A DNA stretch of 64,000 nucleotides, from contig SMMW01000559.1 in NCBI GenBank assembly GCA_004794655.1, forward strand, positions 930,001-994,000. Direction: 5' to 3'. Position 1 is the first letter of the stretch, and the number at the start of each line of letters is the position of its first letter. This document shows, in pieces, positions 47,052 to 58,429 of this stretch. The position numbers were made by a program, and so were the translations under genes. The stretch is from Marisa cornuarietis (Eukaryota; Mollusca; Gastropoda; Architaenioglossa; Ampullariidae). The notes beneath the pieces are model-generated. The model made no database searches, had not been told where the DNA came from, and worked only from the letters and a program-made list of their open reading frames with translations.

Positions 47052-50000
47052 TCATGACACTGTTGCATGTGGAATGCCTCTGTTTTGAGATTCTTCATTC
47101 TGCTTTTTCATCAGATCCTCCAACTCTTTTGACCGCTTCTTGTCAATTATTTCCATTTCACGAATTTTCTGAAAGTAGAAATTCACTGATTGATAGCTCT
47201 GGGATGTTTATAAACTCTCTCTCTCTTCTCTAAGTTATTAAAAAAAATTGTTGTGGCTTGGAGTAGGCAGGCTATTAAAACTTTTTTTATTACTTTATTT
47301 ACAATTTTCCCATTGGTATTTATTAACTTCAATGCTAATTTTCTTTTAAAACGATCAGCATGACATTCTTAACTATTACCAAGATTGAGTGTTTGTATCT
47401 GATCTTTTTCAAGACTTTTAAAGATGCAAGTTTCAAAATCATCCTTACCTGTGAGATTTCTGTCGCAATAATGTTACGATACTTTTCTCCCTGACCAAGA
47501 CTTTCCATCTCGGATAGAAACCTTTGTCTTTCCTCAATTTCTTGTTGTACTGCAAACATTCTTTTTTAAGTCACAAGAATATGCAGGAGGAAAACAAAGT
47601 TATTTCCAGCATTAGTTAGCATTATTAAAGTTCTAATGAAAATTGTCCACCATCACATGTAAACCGTAAGCATAACCACTTTTCCTGTATGCCAATTATT
47701 TAAGATAAAATGCCCTAGATATATTTACATTCATTTGTAATTCTCTCTAACATAAGACATTTAGAAATGTATCAAAACCAAGAGACACCCAAATGTTTCT
47801 AGCGATGAGCACTTACACTCATCAAAACGATCAGGCTCAGGGGGAGGAGATTCCAAACGTTTCCGAACACGTTCCATTGGTATGTTTGGTACGTCTTCCC
47901 CATAAGCCATAATGTTTGCGAGCTTTTCTTTCTCCCGTGCAGACCGTGTGTCTGAAACAGCATACATGGCAGGCTATTTAGAGCAAGGCAAAACTGATTT
48001 TCTTTTCAAATGTAACATATAGAAGCCTTTCATAAAGTAAGAAATTATTACAATCTTCTCCATAAGAACTGTATAAAAATGATTTATTATTTTCAAACAA
48101 ATGAAAACATTCCTTACTGTAACGTGGCGGTACATAATCTGACTTTTTGAATGCTCCTTGTGCCTCCATGGTGTCTCGGCTTCTGATGCCTCCTGAATAG
48201 TTCCTGACCACAAAGCCAACTTACTACATTACATTAGTCGTAACAAAAGACAACTCCAATTTTGTTCCATTCTTCAAAACATTTACTGCAGGAAAAATAA
48301 TTTGCAAGTATGGTCTTCCAACCCTCCAAGAATTCTGCCATAAACTTAAGTCTTAAAACTTAACACTTGTGAGACTTGTTCAGTCTTCGACTTCGGATTA
48401 AGCCCTTTCACCACAGTGATCCCTTACATATGTTCCTAAGAAAATGGCATCATAAGAATGGAACTAATAATTTGCTGAACAACGCATGTTGCTTTGATTT
48501 ACAGTTATTGACACTGATCATGGTTTAGTAAATAGGCTAACTGCCTTAATGGCAACTTGTACCTTCTTTATAGCTTTTCATGAAAACTGAATGGGTCTGA
48601 TTGTGTAGATGTTTGTGCCTACTGTGCCAAGATACATCACCAACAAGGACCTCCAAACAGGCAATATTTATTGAAGGCCAACATATATAATGGTTACAGA
48701 CACTAAAGAAGCTGGAAGTTATTTTGCAGGATTTTTGTCAGCTTCAAAGAAGCTGTTCTTACAAATTCCATGGTCTGGAAGTTTGGAAATCTCTGTCTTG
48801 GAGTGTGTAGTCAATGTATGTGGTCAAGAAGTATATAGTATATAGGAATGAAACTGATTACAGATAATGAACCATGTGTTAGATAACAATTAATAATATG
48901 AGCTCTGGCCAACTGGACAGTGTTTAAATGCCCTCCAATTGAAAACAGTTTGATTGCACTTTATAACAGGTGTTTAAATGGTTGCAGCAGCTTCTATAAG
49001 AGTATGCAAAAGCAGAATGTGAATTGTGCATGCAATCTTTTGTCCAAGGATATAGTTTGTATACTGTATTTGTCCTTTAACTTACACTAATGTTAGCACC
49101 TCACCAAAGCCTATCTCTACAGAGATAATAAGGTTAGTGTCATATTTATTGTCGTATCTATGGATACACATATAAAGTCATTAAAGGTATTTTTTCAGTT
49201 GCTATTAAACAACTTGGTCCCTAGTCATATTTAGTGATACAACATGCTCAGAAGACATTACCTTGGGTTTAAGATATTACTAGAAGTTTCCTGTTTTTTG
49301 GGTTTTGCTGGTCTGACGCTTGATGTCGGAGGTAATTGCAGTGGCAGCTGACCCCCATCTTAAATGGAAATAGCAGAAATCAGGCTAACTCTATCAATTG
49401 TATTACCATGCAAGCATTTGCACACAGGCACAAATGAACATTCATGTACTAATACATACACACATGCACATACAGACTGTTCATAAACATAAAAAGTAAT
49501 CTGACTATGCAAGCATGTGGACTATGTGGTCATACCTCTGCGCACAACGCATAAAATGTGTAGATAACTATAAAAACGCAAAACACTGAGTTAAGAATTT
49601 GGCTGTTAGATTTCAGCATAAACATTTCAAAAGTGCTGGATATGTCTTTCATTGCAGATCTTTCGAGACTGAGATTAAAAATATCTCAAAATTGTCTTTA
49701 GATCCTTTAAGGATATGTATATACAGATGGATTAGTGGAAGAGGCCACCAGAAACAGAGGAGATGGAGCCAGCTCAGGGATGAAAAAACACTCCATAATG
49801 TGTTTCCAACAGGTAAGAACTCCACAAACTATAAGGCCGAAGCCAAGGCTCTATGGACAGCAGCTCAGATGGTCTGAGAAGAGAAAAGATTTACAACAAA
49901 GATATCATCTTTACTGATGCTCAGTCTTTGAAGTCCTCTCAGACAGCCAGAACAAGGAGGTGAATTCCATTATATCAGCCCATTATATCAAACCTTTGAA

Positions 50001-52305
50001 CAGTCTTACAGTGGATTCCCTCTCAATGCAAATATCTGTGGTAACAGAGGGAGGGAGGGTGGCCCAGGAGACCTCTCCCCCAGGGTCAGCTTTACTGTGG
50101 CCAAGACAATAATCAAAGCCAAGCAAAAGTAAAGAGGGCTCCACCAGCATCCTAGCAGACAAGACCCATTTCACAGAGTATAGAGAGAAAAACGGGTGAC
50201 TATCATAAAAGATTGAGAACAGGTCACTACACATATGTTCACCAATTTCCACAAGAGACAGTCCTAAGAGTATCCCTGCAGCCCACTTCCTGCAGGACTG
50301 TCCAACCCACCAGAAATTAAAAGTAGAGACATGGCCTGCCAATACACCGATAAAAAGAAAAGATCTTCAGAACCCTGCAATGTTTGCAGTGTACAGCAGA
50401 CGTCAGGGCCTCTGGAGTTATTGTCTGAGTAGTTGAAGAAAAAGAAGATTCTGTTAGCACAAAATATCCAGACAACTTACATCGAGAGGAAAGAACAGTA
50501 AGCCCAAAATTACAATAATATAAGCTAACATAATGAGTACTGAGAAAGCATATTACAATGCTGTTATGATAAGTAAACTAAGATAACAAAGATAATATTG
50601 GTACCTTATAATTGGCAATCTTTTGTTGGAAAATGTTATAGCCAGGAATAATATTTATGATACAAAAGTGTTTCTAAGTATATATTTTAATGGTTTTATT
50701 TATATATATATATATATAAGCAAAGTAATTTATATTTAAATAGCAGCTGTCTGGAAAAGGCATACTCCTATACTGCCAAAATTTCTTATTGAACTTACTT
50801 CTTAAAGTCTTATCCAGCTGCCGTTGTTGAAAGTTTGTCAATTTTGACTCGCGCATCATTTCTGCAATAAAATTAATAATTGTACAAATGAGTTAAAAAT
50901 CTAAATGCAAATACTACATTCACCTTCTGTTTATTCTGTATACCAACAGCTGTCGCAGTAACCTTGAGAGTCAATATCTCGTCAAATTCTCTGATGACAC
51001 TGCCCTGCTCTCTCTTCTTAGCAGGCCAGTAGATACCCTTGACATAGCTTTGGATATAAATTTATTGCCTGGTGCAATGAAAATTTCTTAAAACTTAATG
51101 TAAGACCAAAGAGACTGTCTTTGATTTCCATTGGAATTTCCACCAAGTCCCATAAGTGTCATCTACGATAAGGAGGTGGAAACTGTCCCTGCTTTTAAAA
51201 ACCTGGGCACCATCTTCAATAGGAGACTTTGTTGGAATTCCAACACTCAAGCTGTCATGAAGAAGGCTTAACAGCACCTCTTCCTTCTCCAGAAGCTGAA
51301 GTCTTTCTCTGTCTCCCAGCAATTTCTTCAGCTCTTTTATAGATCATACATAGACAGCATGATGTCCTTCTCGTTTATCTGTTTTTACAACAGTTTGTTG
51401 CCGAAGGACAAGAGCATCGGGTTATATCCACCTGCTTCAAAGGGATTGGGACAGCCCAGAGTGCTCTTCAGACTCTGAATAACAGGCAGACACTTCTGTA
51501 AGTGTCTGAAATCCTTTGTGATGACAGCCAAGACCTGTTGTGAGAATTTTTCCAACTCCCATTCTGTGTACCTGCATGCATGAGCAATAGACAGATGCTG
51601 TCCTTCGTTGTTTTAGCTATACGACTTCTGAATATTACTGTGTGAAAATGAATGCAGTTGTCTGAAACATGAATGCATGAGTCTGTTTGGCGGATATGGA
51701 TAGGTTATGGAATTGTTTTGTGCCTTCATATCAATCGAGCTACCCCGAACTGCCCTTTGGGATGAATAAAGTGTTACCTTATCTAATAATTTATAATTAT
51801 AAATGGTCCCTTGCTATTCACTTCTTTCAAATATATCCATTTGAAATAACTTGGTTCACTTGAAAAATTACACAAATTAAAGAAAATTTATTCGTCTCCT
51901 TGTTTTCTACATTAAGGAAACTGAAGCAATTAAGAGTTCTCATTTAATAAACATGAATGTATTCAAAAATGCTCACATATGTATAAAAAATAAGGTAGGG
52001 ACAATTGCCGTTTACGATAAAAGAACTAACCAATTCACAGATTTCATGAGACTAATAGATATTATATATATACACACAAATATTTGATTACATGTTGTAA
52101 TACTAGGTACGTATTATTCGTCGTTATAATAAAGGATCTAGTATTTTCTTTTAATCTTTAGAAACTTTTATTACCTATGACAAGAAAAATAGTATCTAAT
52201 ACATAGTCTCTGACCTTTGAGTAATTCATGAGTCTCTTTACTGTATTTAACCTGAGAGGTGCTCCAAAATCCTCCCTGCGCAACCGAGCTTCTAGGAGCC
52301 GCCAT
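47052..52305 (-). CDS. C22orf23: UPF0193/EVG1 family protein, C22orf23 orthologue
   Basis: Coding exons in order: 52305-52215, 50861-50799, 49358-49262, 48203-48118, 47951-47817, 47549-47449, 47168-47052. The total is 690 nt, 229 residues plus stop; all phases agree. The family has no established biochemical role. It is small, soluble and charged, without signal peptide or membrane segment. Conserved segments: MMRESKLTNFQQRQLDKTLR (residues 31-50), a basic/proline linker, NTRSAREKEKLANIMAYGED, PPPEPDRFDE, EIEERQRFLSEMESLGQGEK and REMEIIDKKRSKELEDL; the C-terminal third is probably coiled coil. Length is close to the vertebrate protein. It lies tail to tail with the MICAL-like gene. Its start codon is inside a YY1-type motif. 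Introns 1 and 2 hold LINE remnants. Confidence 0.92.
49700..50340 (+). mobile_element. LINE remnant with RNase H domain
   Basis: Across shifting frames the plus strand reads YTDGLVEEATRNRGDGAS, then STNYKAEAKALWTAAQMV and IIFTDAQSLKSSQTA. These carry the D, E and D active-site positions of the RNase H domain found after the reverse transcriptase in I/Jockey-type LINEs. Further on comes DYHKRLRTGHYTYVHQF, matching the usual region downstream of that domain. Frameshifts and stops make it dead. It lies in C22orf23 intron 2, antisense to the gene. Confidence 0.7.
50690..50722. repeat. (TA)n microsatellite
   Basis: A TATATATA run in C22orf23 intron 2, next to exon 2. Confidence 0.85.
50945..51785 (+). 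mobile_element. CR1/Rex1-like LINE, 3' half, degenerate
   Basis: The plus strand gives KFSDDTALLSLLS (the reverse-transcriptase DD motif), then EVETVPAFKNLGTIFNRRLC, QHLFLLQKLKSFSVSQQFL and FYRSYIDSMMSFSFICFYNS. This is the order typical of CR1/Rex1-type ORF2 C-termini. Several internal stops are present. The end GGATGAATAAAGTGTTACCT then TATCTAA looks like the element's own 3' terminus. It is inserted in C22orf23 intron 1, opposite in orientation. Confidence 0.75.
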
Positions 52306-52309
52306 TTTG
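52298..52309 (-). promoter_or_regulatory. YY1-type element containing the C22orf23 start codon
   Basis: GCCGCCATTTTG (minus-strand CAAAATGGCGGC) fits the YY1 core, and its ATG is the start codon at 52305. A TGACGT half-CRE sits 28-34 bases upstream (near 52332-52337). An 18-base homopolymer A run lies just beyond, at about 52347-52364. No TATA box is seen. Confidence 0.5.
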
Positions 52310-52434
52310 AAGCTTTGACGGCTGCTATGAACGTCATTTCCGATTAAAAAAAAAAAAAAAAAAGACTATGGCTCTATGACCATGACCCCTTTGGTTCTTT
52401 GACCTGACCCCGTAGCAAGGGAAGGGTCATGGGG

Positions 52435-52800
52435 GATGATGTCGATTTATATTGCGCAAGTATCCATTCAAAAGAATGCTCATTGCGCAGCAAAAATAGA
52501 AGAGAAGAAAAAAAATAAGACAACAAGAAAATAAACAATAATAAAGACAGAAATGGTGCTAGGTTGTTTAAGTCTGTCTTAAGTAAACAAATGAGTCTTC
52601 AGTCTTTTTTAAACGTGGTTGCTGATCGAGGTGATGGTGGAGATCGAGTGACGATGGCAGAGCATTCCACCACAGCTTAGGTGCCACGTTTTTGAAGGCC
52701 CTGGCTCCAGTGCGCTTCTTGTTTGTGTCTTTCACTGCAGGGAGACAGAAGCGTGACTGGGAGCCAGAGCGCTGGCCACGTGACCGCTGGTGATAATAAT
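52435..52800 (-). mobile_element. Second LINE family, C-terminus and 3' tail
   Basis: The minus strand reads VKDTNKKRTGARAFKNVAPK then LWWNALPSSLD and LKKTEDSFVYLRQT before a stop. This is a CR1/L2-type C-terminus (compare the W-NSLP..IR motif at 25.4 kb), but in a different family. The 3' untranslated part ends with TTGCGCAATATAAATCGACA near 52440, like the tail at 16.5 kb. The 5' part is missing. Confidence 0.65.
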
Positions 52801-52964
52801 TTATGCTTCTCGCTTTAATTTGTCACTATCGGAGAAAATATAGTTACAATCATGCTCACGTTTTGTATTATACAGTCATATGGAGATACAAAGTCTGAAA
52901 AATGTTTGTGCTATGCTAGCAACGCAGCAAACATAAAGGCATTTTTCAGTAATGTTTTCTTCTC

Positions 52965-55270
52965 AGTCAGTCGTCCGCCTCGTCCCTTGACCGGCACCTG
53001 TCGTTGGTGGGGCGGGGGGGGGGAGCACATGGATAGACGCAGCAGCTGACAGGGCCCGCCACTCTGCACAGGATCGGCATTACCAGGGATTTATACAGCT
53101 TGTACTTGGTAGTGAACCTTATCTTACGGCTATGCCAGATCCTATCTAGCTTAGCAATTGTTGCTGTTGCTGTTGCGATCCTGATATGCGGATAGCTGGC
53201 GTGGAGTTGCCGTCCTTGGAGAGTGTGGATCCCAATAGTATTTGAAACTGCTTAAATTACCTATTCGAGCTGTACCCCGTTCATATAGATCTCTGCTTTG
53301 CCGTTGCCATTGATCATAACATTGCTCCTTTCAGCATATGCATTTACGGTGTCTGTCAATCTGTTGGTGAGGTCTTGCAGTTCTTTGTTAGTGCCTGCTA
53401 ATAGATCTATGTCATCTGCAAAGCGTAGGCTGCAAATTGGTCTTCCACCAATTGAGATGGAAGTATGATGGTCGTGAAGAGCTTCGAGCATGATGTTCTC
53501 AAGAATAAATTAAACAGCACAGGTGATAGGGTACATCCTTGACGTACCCTTACTGTGGTGCGAAAGTAAGCTACTATTTGGTTGTTTAGCAGTACTGTGC
53601 TTGTTGAGCTATTATAAAGCGATTCAACGACCTGAACGAGGCCTTCTTCGATGTTGAATTTTCGCATCACATAACATAGCCTCTCGTGCCAGACTCTGTC
53701 AAATGCCTTTTTCAAGTCAATGAAACTGTGGTAAAGGTCCCGCTGATGCTGAAAAGGCTTTTCTATAAGAAGACGACAGTTGAAGTTCTGCTCAACTGTG
53801 CTTCTACGTGGTCTGAAGCCAGCCTGTTCTTCTGCTAGCAGCTCTTCTGCGGTGGCTCTGATGCGGTTCTGTATGACCTTCAGCATGACTTTGATTGGGT
53901 GACTGATAAGGCACTGTTTGCTGTTTCTTTTCTTTGCCAGGGGTATGATTAGTGACTGCATCCATTCTTTGGGTCATTTCTTTCGCTCCCAGACTTTTTG
54001 GTACAGGACAATGAGGGCCTTTGTTTCTTCCCCACCCTGCTTGAGCAGCTCAGCTGGTACATTATCAACGCCTGGCGACTTTCCTTCTTTCAAACTATGT
54101 ACAGCTCATTCGACTTCTTCCCGTAGGTCTGCAGGTTCACGGTCTCTAACCTGGTTGTTTTGGAGGATGTTGGCGTCGGTCTTCAGCTGGAAGTTGTACA
54201 GGTCCTTGCAGTACTCAGTCCATCGGTTGAGTACAGCAATGCCTTCTGTGAGAAGGTGACCATTGCTGTCTTCGATGACTGAGGTCTTCTGCTGATCTGT
54301 CTTATTGAGGGTCTTTAGAAGTTGATAGGCCTTTTTGCTGTCACCTCGTGCCGATCGTCTATGTACCTGCACTGATTCTCGATCCAATTCTCCCTAGCTG
54401 CCTTCATCCCTTTCTTGATGGCACAGTTCACTTCTTTGCATTTGGTGGCTGCTTCTGGTTTGTTTTTCCTTTCTCTCTTCAAGGCCCTTCGGGGGGCGTT
54501 TGAGAGTCGCTTCGCTTTCAGCTTCAGCTTCACGTTCGTCAGAACAAGGTCATAGTAGCTACCTATGTCAGCACCTGGGTACGTCCTTTTCCTGGCCTTG
54601 TTGATGCTGGATTTGAAGCGTCTCGGCAGTAGAATATAGTCGATCTGATTGTGGACCGATCCATCTGGTGAGTGCCACGTGGCCGTCCTTGATTTCTTAT
54701 GGGGATGTAAGGTGTTGGGTAAGGTGAGTCTCTGACTCTCTTCATACTCTAGGAGTCTGATGCCCCTTCACCAAGGCAAAAGTTCCCCACCGTTCCTGCC
54801 CATTGCTGGTCTGGACCAACCTTGGCGTTCCAGTCTCCGAGCACAAGGATGTCCTTTTTTTTTTGGACTGCCTTCACAACCTTGTCTAGTTGTTGGTAGA
54901 ATTCTTCCACTTCGTTGTCTCTATACGTGGAAGTTGGAGCGTATACTTGGACAATGGTGACATTGTGGGGCTTAGCTGACACACGTATGGAGATCAGCCG
55001 GCTGGATAGTGGTGTACAGCTTATGACGGCTCCGGCCACCTTCCTGTGCACGAGGAAGCCCACGCCATACTCATGCCTGGCGTCTTCCTCACTGTACCAC
55101 AGTTTGTGGCCGTCGTCCGTTGTCATTTCACTAAATCCTGTCCATCTGACCTCTGCCAGTCCCACAATGTCCCACTGGTACCGTTCTAGCTTGTGGGTGA
55201 GTTGTTGCAGTTTGCCTCACTAGTCTAATGTGCGTACTTTCCACGTGCCAATGGATGTTCAGCATCACTG
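52965..55270 (-). mobile_element. RTE-type non-LTR retrotransposon, degenerate
   Basis: Running right to left, the endonuclease is at 55165-54749 (GLAEVRWTGFSEMTTDDGHK; LVLGDWNAKVG with the catalytic GDWN; a downstream HNQIDYILL piece). A basic linker follows at 54533-54110. The reverse transcriptase is at 53961-53407 (EEQAGFRPRRSTVEQ, FIDLKKAFDRVWHERL, RQGCTLSPVLFN) and 53491-53261 (LRFADDIDLLAGT). The C-terminal part is RIRIATATATIAKLDRIW-like. Frame breaks occur near 55150, 54745, 54540, 54110 and 53490. After LYKSLVMPIL near 53070 the sequence jumps to the element's last codons, an internal deletion. The protein type is the one often annotated as craniofacial development protein 2-like. 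Confidence 0.85.
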
Positions 55271-56050
55271 TAAACATGTGAAAGTGCGTTGCGCTATACA
55301 AAACAACATTATTAATCTGCAAGGACAGTTGCAGGGCAATTAGGCCACAACGATGTGGGTGTGCGTAGGTGTGAAAGAGAGAGACAGACCTCTTTATGTA
55401 CAAGAGTGGCAGTCTGTAAGATAGTCAAAACTTGGGGGGGGGCAGTTTGCATCATGCCTGCATCGCTCTCAGAGTGAAAATCCATTTTTAACTGGTAGAC
55501 TACTTAAATAACAAGTAATTTTAGAGACCAGAAAGACGAAATAAATGTACAAAGGAAATAATTATTTACTCATATTTAAAGTCGTGCATACGTCAAGTCA
55601 CGAAGTTTACTGTTTATTGTATTCTGTTAAAGAGAAAGGATTTAAAAGTTGGGTGCACCAGGTACTTAGTCTCCTATACTGCTTGTGGCTCCGACAGTCA
55701 CCAGTCCTATTTGTGGCTGCGACATCTGTACATGTTCGTTCGAAAGTGTTGACTCTATCGTGTTATTTCTTCCTCAAGCTTATTACGTTTATAAGTGATT
55801 GTTTCCCTTTTTCCCTCCCCCCACCCAACTTTTTTAAAACTGATATATCCATGGTTTTCCACGAACAAAGTATTTTGAAACGTTTTTTAAATTTTGTTTC
55901 TCCCGATTTTTGTTTGTGTTTGCTTGTTCGCTCATTTTGTTATTTAATTGTTATACTGTTTTTCTGTCTAAAGCAGATTTAAGTGTTAATTACCTTTTCG
56001 GTACCAAATGATGGATTTTATCTTGTACACTGGACTATAACGACTGAAAG
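55271..56050. other. Intergenic DNA, nothing recognised
   Basis: AT-rich sequence between the RTE element and the CpG-rich promoter-like segment. A 145-codon open frame at 55545-55982 has no recognisable composition or motif and follows the T-rich DNA, so I do not call it a gene. Confidence 0.4.
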
Positions 56051-56109
56051 AGCTATCTTCGGCACCCTAAAGAATAAGAATTCCTAAATGAAGAGACTTT
56101 GAAACCGAT

Positions 56110-56332
56110 ACTCAGTCTGTCAGCCCCTTCTCCACCTGTCATCCAACCAGCCCCGCGGACTGGCGATAGGTGGTTCTGGCCACGTTTCCGGCTCACCGCC
56201 TCCGGCTCCGGGTATAAGAACGGGGACCCGCTGCAGGCGGGTGCTCGCTCGCTCAACCTTCGTACACTAACGGTGTCCATAAAGTTCCGGGGAAAAAAAT
56301 TAAACTAGATGGCATCTTCTTGCATGACAGAG
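56110..56332 (+). promoter_or_regulatory. TATA-type promoter with short first coding exon (gene not identified)
   Basis: A GC- and CpG-rich block (56120-56260) holds GGGTATAAGAACGGGG at about 56210-56225. The next ATG (56309) lies about 95 bases downstream and starts MASSCMTE, closed after GAG at 56332 by a GTAAGA donor. That layout is what a TATA-driven animal gene with a small first exon looks like. No downstream exon could be assigned in the remaining 7.7 kb, so either it continues beyond the window or this is fortuitous. Confidence 0.35.
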
Positions 56333-56537
56333 GTAAGATGTACGTAAGTAACTCGTTTGTCGCTTTCTCGCAAATTCTGTACCTTCTTTGTGGTGCTGGT
56401 GTGTTTAGGGGGAGGGGGAGGTTGCGCACACTTTTAAATATGATAGTGATCCGTGGAAATTTCTTGGTAATTTTTTGGTACTTTATAACTACCTAAGTGA
56501 CCAGTGTTTTGTTGTGAATACCTTTATTCTGTCTATT

Positions 56538-56585
56538 CATTTGACTGGCTTGGCGTAAAACATGTTTAATCCTCACCCATCAATC
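56538..56585 (+). mobile_element. SINE 3'-end relic
   Basis: TGACTGGCTTGGCGTAAAAC followed by a CCTCACCCATC stretch matches the 3' part of the SINEs at 12.4 and 62.6 kb. Confidence 0.45.
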
Positions 56586-57728
56586 CCTTATTCACTCCCC
56601 CCCCCCCAAGAAAAAATGCGAATGGCTTTAATTTTCAGATACTCGACTTCTCTTGAGATTTGCTGCATGGCTAACTATTTGACTTTCACCTTTCTCTACC
56701 CTTTCTTTGGTAGCCCGCGACTTAGCAAAAAGGCCTTTGTGGTGATCTTTGGCACCTGCCATGGCCATCCAGGTCATTAAGTCCCTTACCTTACCTCTCC
56801 TTTACCTCCGACAGGATAACTAACACAGAACACTCAAAGAAAGTACAACATATAATCACTGCGTAAGGGCCTGTGCTGAGCTGAACTTCCACCTTTCAGG
56901 TCCATTAGCTTGGATTGGGTTGGGTTTTTTTTTTTTTAAGAACTGTTGGCTTCAATTTGCAAGTTTAATAATTTGCCGCTTTCTGCAACTAATCGACTAT
57001 AAAATGTAAAAGCGTGTCTTCAGTTGAATTAAAAAGATTCAAGCAACTCACGTTATTACGTATGTTTTGTCTTAAGACCAACCTATTGTAGTGGTACCAA
57101 AGAGCTGTGACAGAAGGCTGCAGCCAAACTAAATTCTAACAGAATTGTCACCTTACTCTTCTCTCTCATCATCAGAGATGCAGTGACGGATTTTAACAGT
57201 TGTTATAAGTAGATGATTACAAACACATGTTTTGGTTTTCACGAATTGATTGATTGGCAGTGTTTATGGAAGCTTCCCTTCTGCACCTCAGGGACACTGA
57301 AAGATGTATTTTACTCATTCAGCAGCGGAAGTGACAATAAAAATACAGAAGAACGAAAGAACAAACTAACGGCGCATACAAATGTTTTTGTTAGAGCCTT
57401 GTGTATTTAATGAATCCATCCTGCATTTCTGCAGAAAATCTTACATCTGCACTCCACCGGAAATTAAAGACAAACAAGCCGCGCATGCGCAATAAGAGGG
57501 TCGCAAAAGGTCAAGACTCAGGGCGAGTATTCATGTTGAACATGCAGTGACCTGCCGGTAGAGTCGATAAAAACAATTATAGGGTAGTCACCCTGGCACT
57601 TCAACCACTGATTTTATTTAGTTTTATCCCCTAAGACATAAAGAAATGGACGCATGAAATGAATGAAGCGGATGCCTTTCTCCCGGTTTTCACAGACATT
57701 AATTTTTGAAGGGCCATTAATGCGAATA

Positions 57729-58390
57729 CTATACTGTATATGCTTTGCGCAGTTCGGTAAGTACAGACTTCAGGAGTGACAGAAAGTATAGGTACGTGTG
57801 TTCGAAAAACACTTTCTGTAAGTCATTTATAATATAGTCTGGAGGGTTGGGTAGCAGTAGCCACAGGTGTACCAGTTTTGACAAGATTAATGACTTAAGT
57901 ATTGCTACTCTCCCTAATGGAGTTAACTGTCTCTTTAACCATATTTTATACAGCATTCTAATTTCAGCAAGCTTGCTATCGTAGTTTAACTTTATACAAT
58001 CTTTTAAATTATTTGTAAACCAAAGGCCCAGAATTTTAAATTTTTCTGGATTCCACTGCATCTGTAAGTGTGGTAAGAATTTAACTGGTGAATTTCTTTT
58101 GCTCCCCAGCCATATTGCACTTGATTTTTCCGTGTTTAATACTAATCCAGATATCTTTCCAAACATGTCTAATGTGCGCATAGATTCTTCAAAGGACAGT
58201 CTGTCATCTTCCAAGGTTAGTTCTGTATCATCTGCATACTGTACAATTTTACTTTCAGAGTTGTGGGTTGTCGATACATTATACATTGACAGAGCGGCAG
58301 CGCAAGAAAACATAATATCAAGATAAACAAATTGAAATAAATACTGAGTTTCAACTATGAACATTTCGCTTCTAGGACAGACGTAGAAAC
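57729..58390 (-). mobile_element. LINE reverse-transcriptase fragment
   Basis: A 232-codon open frame contains KIVQYADDTELTLEDDRLSF (the FADD/YADD active site), MFGKISGLVLNTEKSSAIWL and EKFKILGLWFTNNLKD, then IWLKRQLTPLGRVAILKSLI. These are successive palm and thumb motifs of a LINE reverse transcriptase, closest to L1/Tx1-like proteins as I recall them. It is cut at both ends. The fingers and endonuclease are missing, and the Met at the start comes from flanking DNA. Confidence 0.8.
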
Positions 58391-58429
58391 AGGATATGCT
58401 TATGGTTGAGGTAAACGGTGACAGCAAGA

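Noticed and set aside
55545..55982. 145-codon plus-strand frame as a gene
   Set aside because: T-rich sequence giving a Phe/Leu-rich translation, with no motif or splice context.
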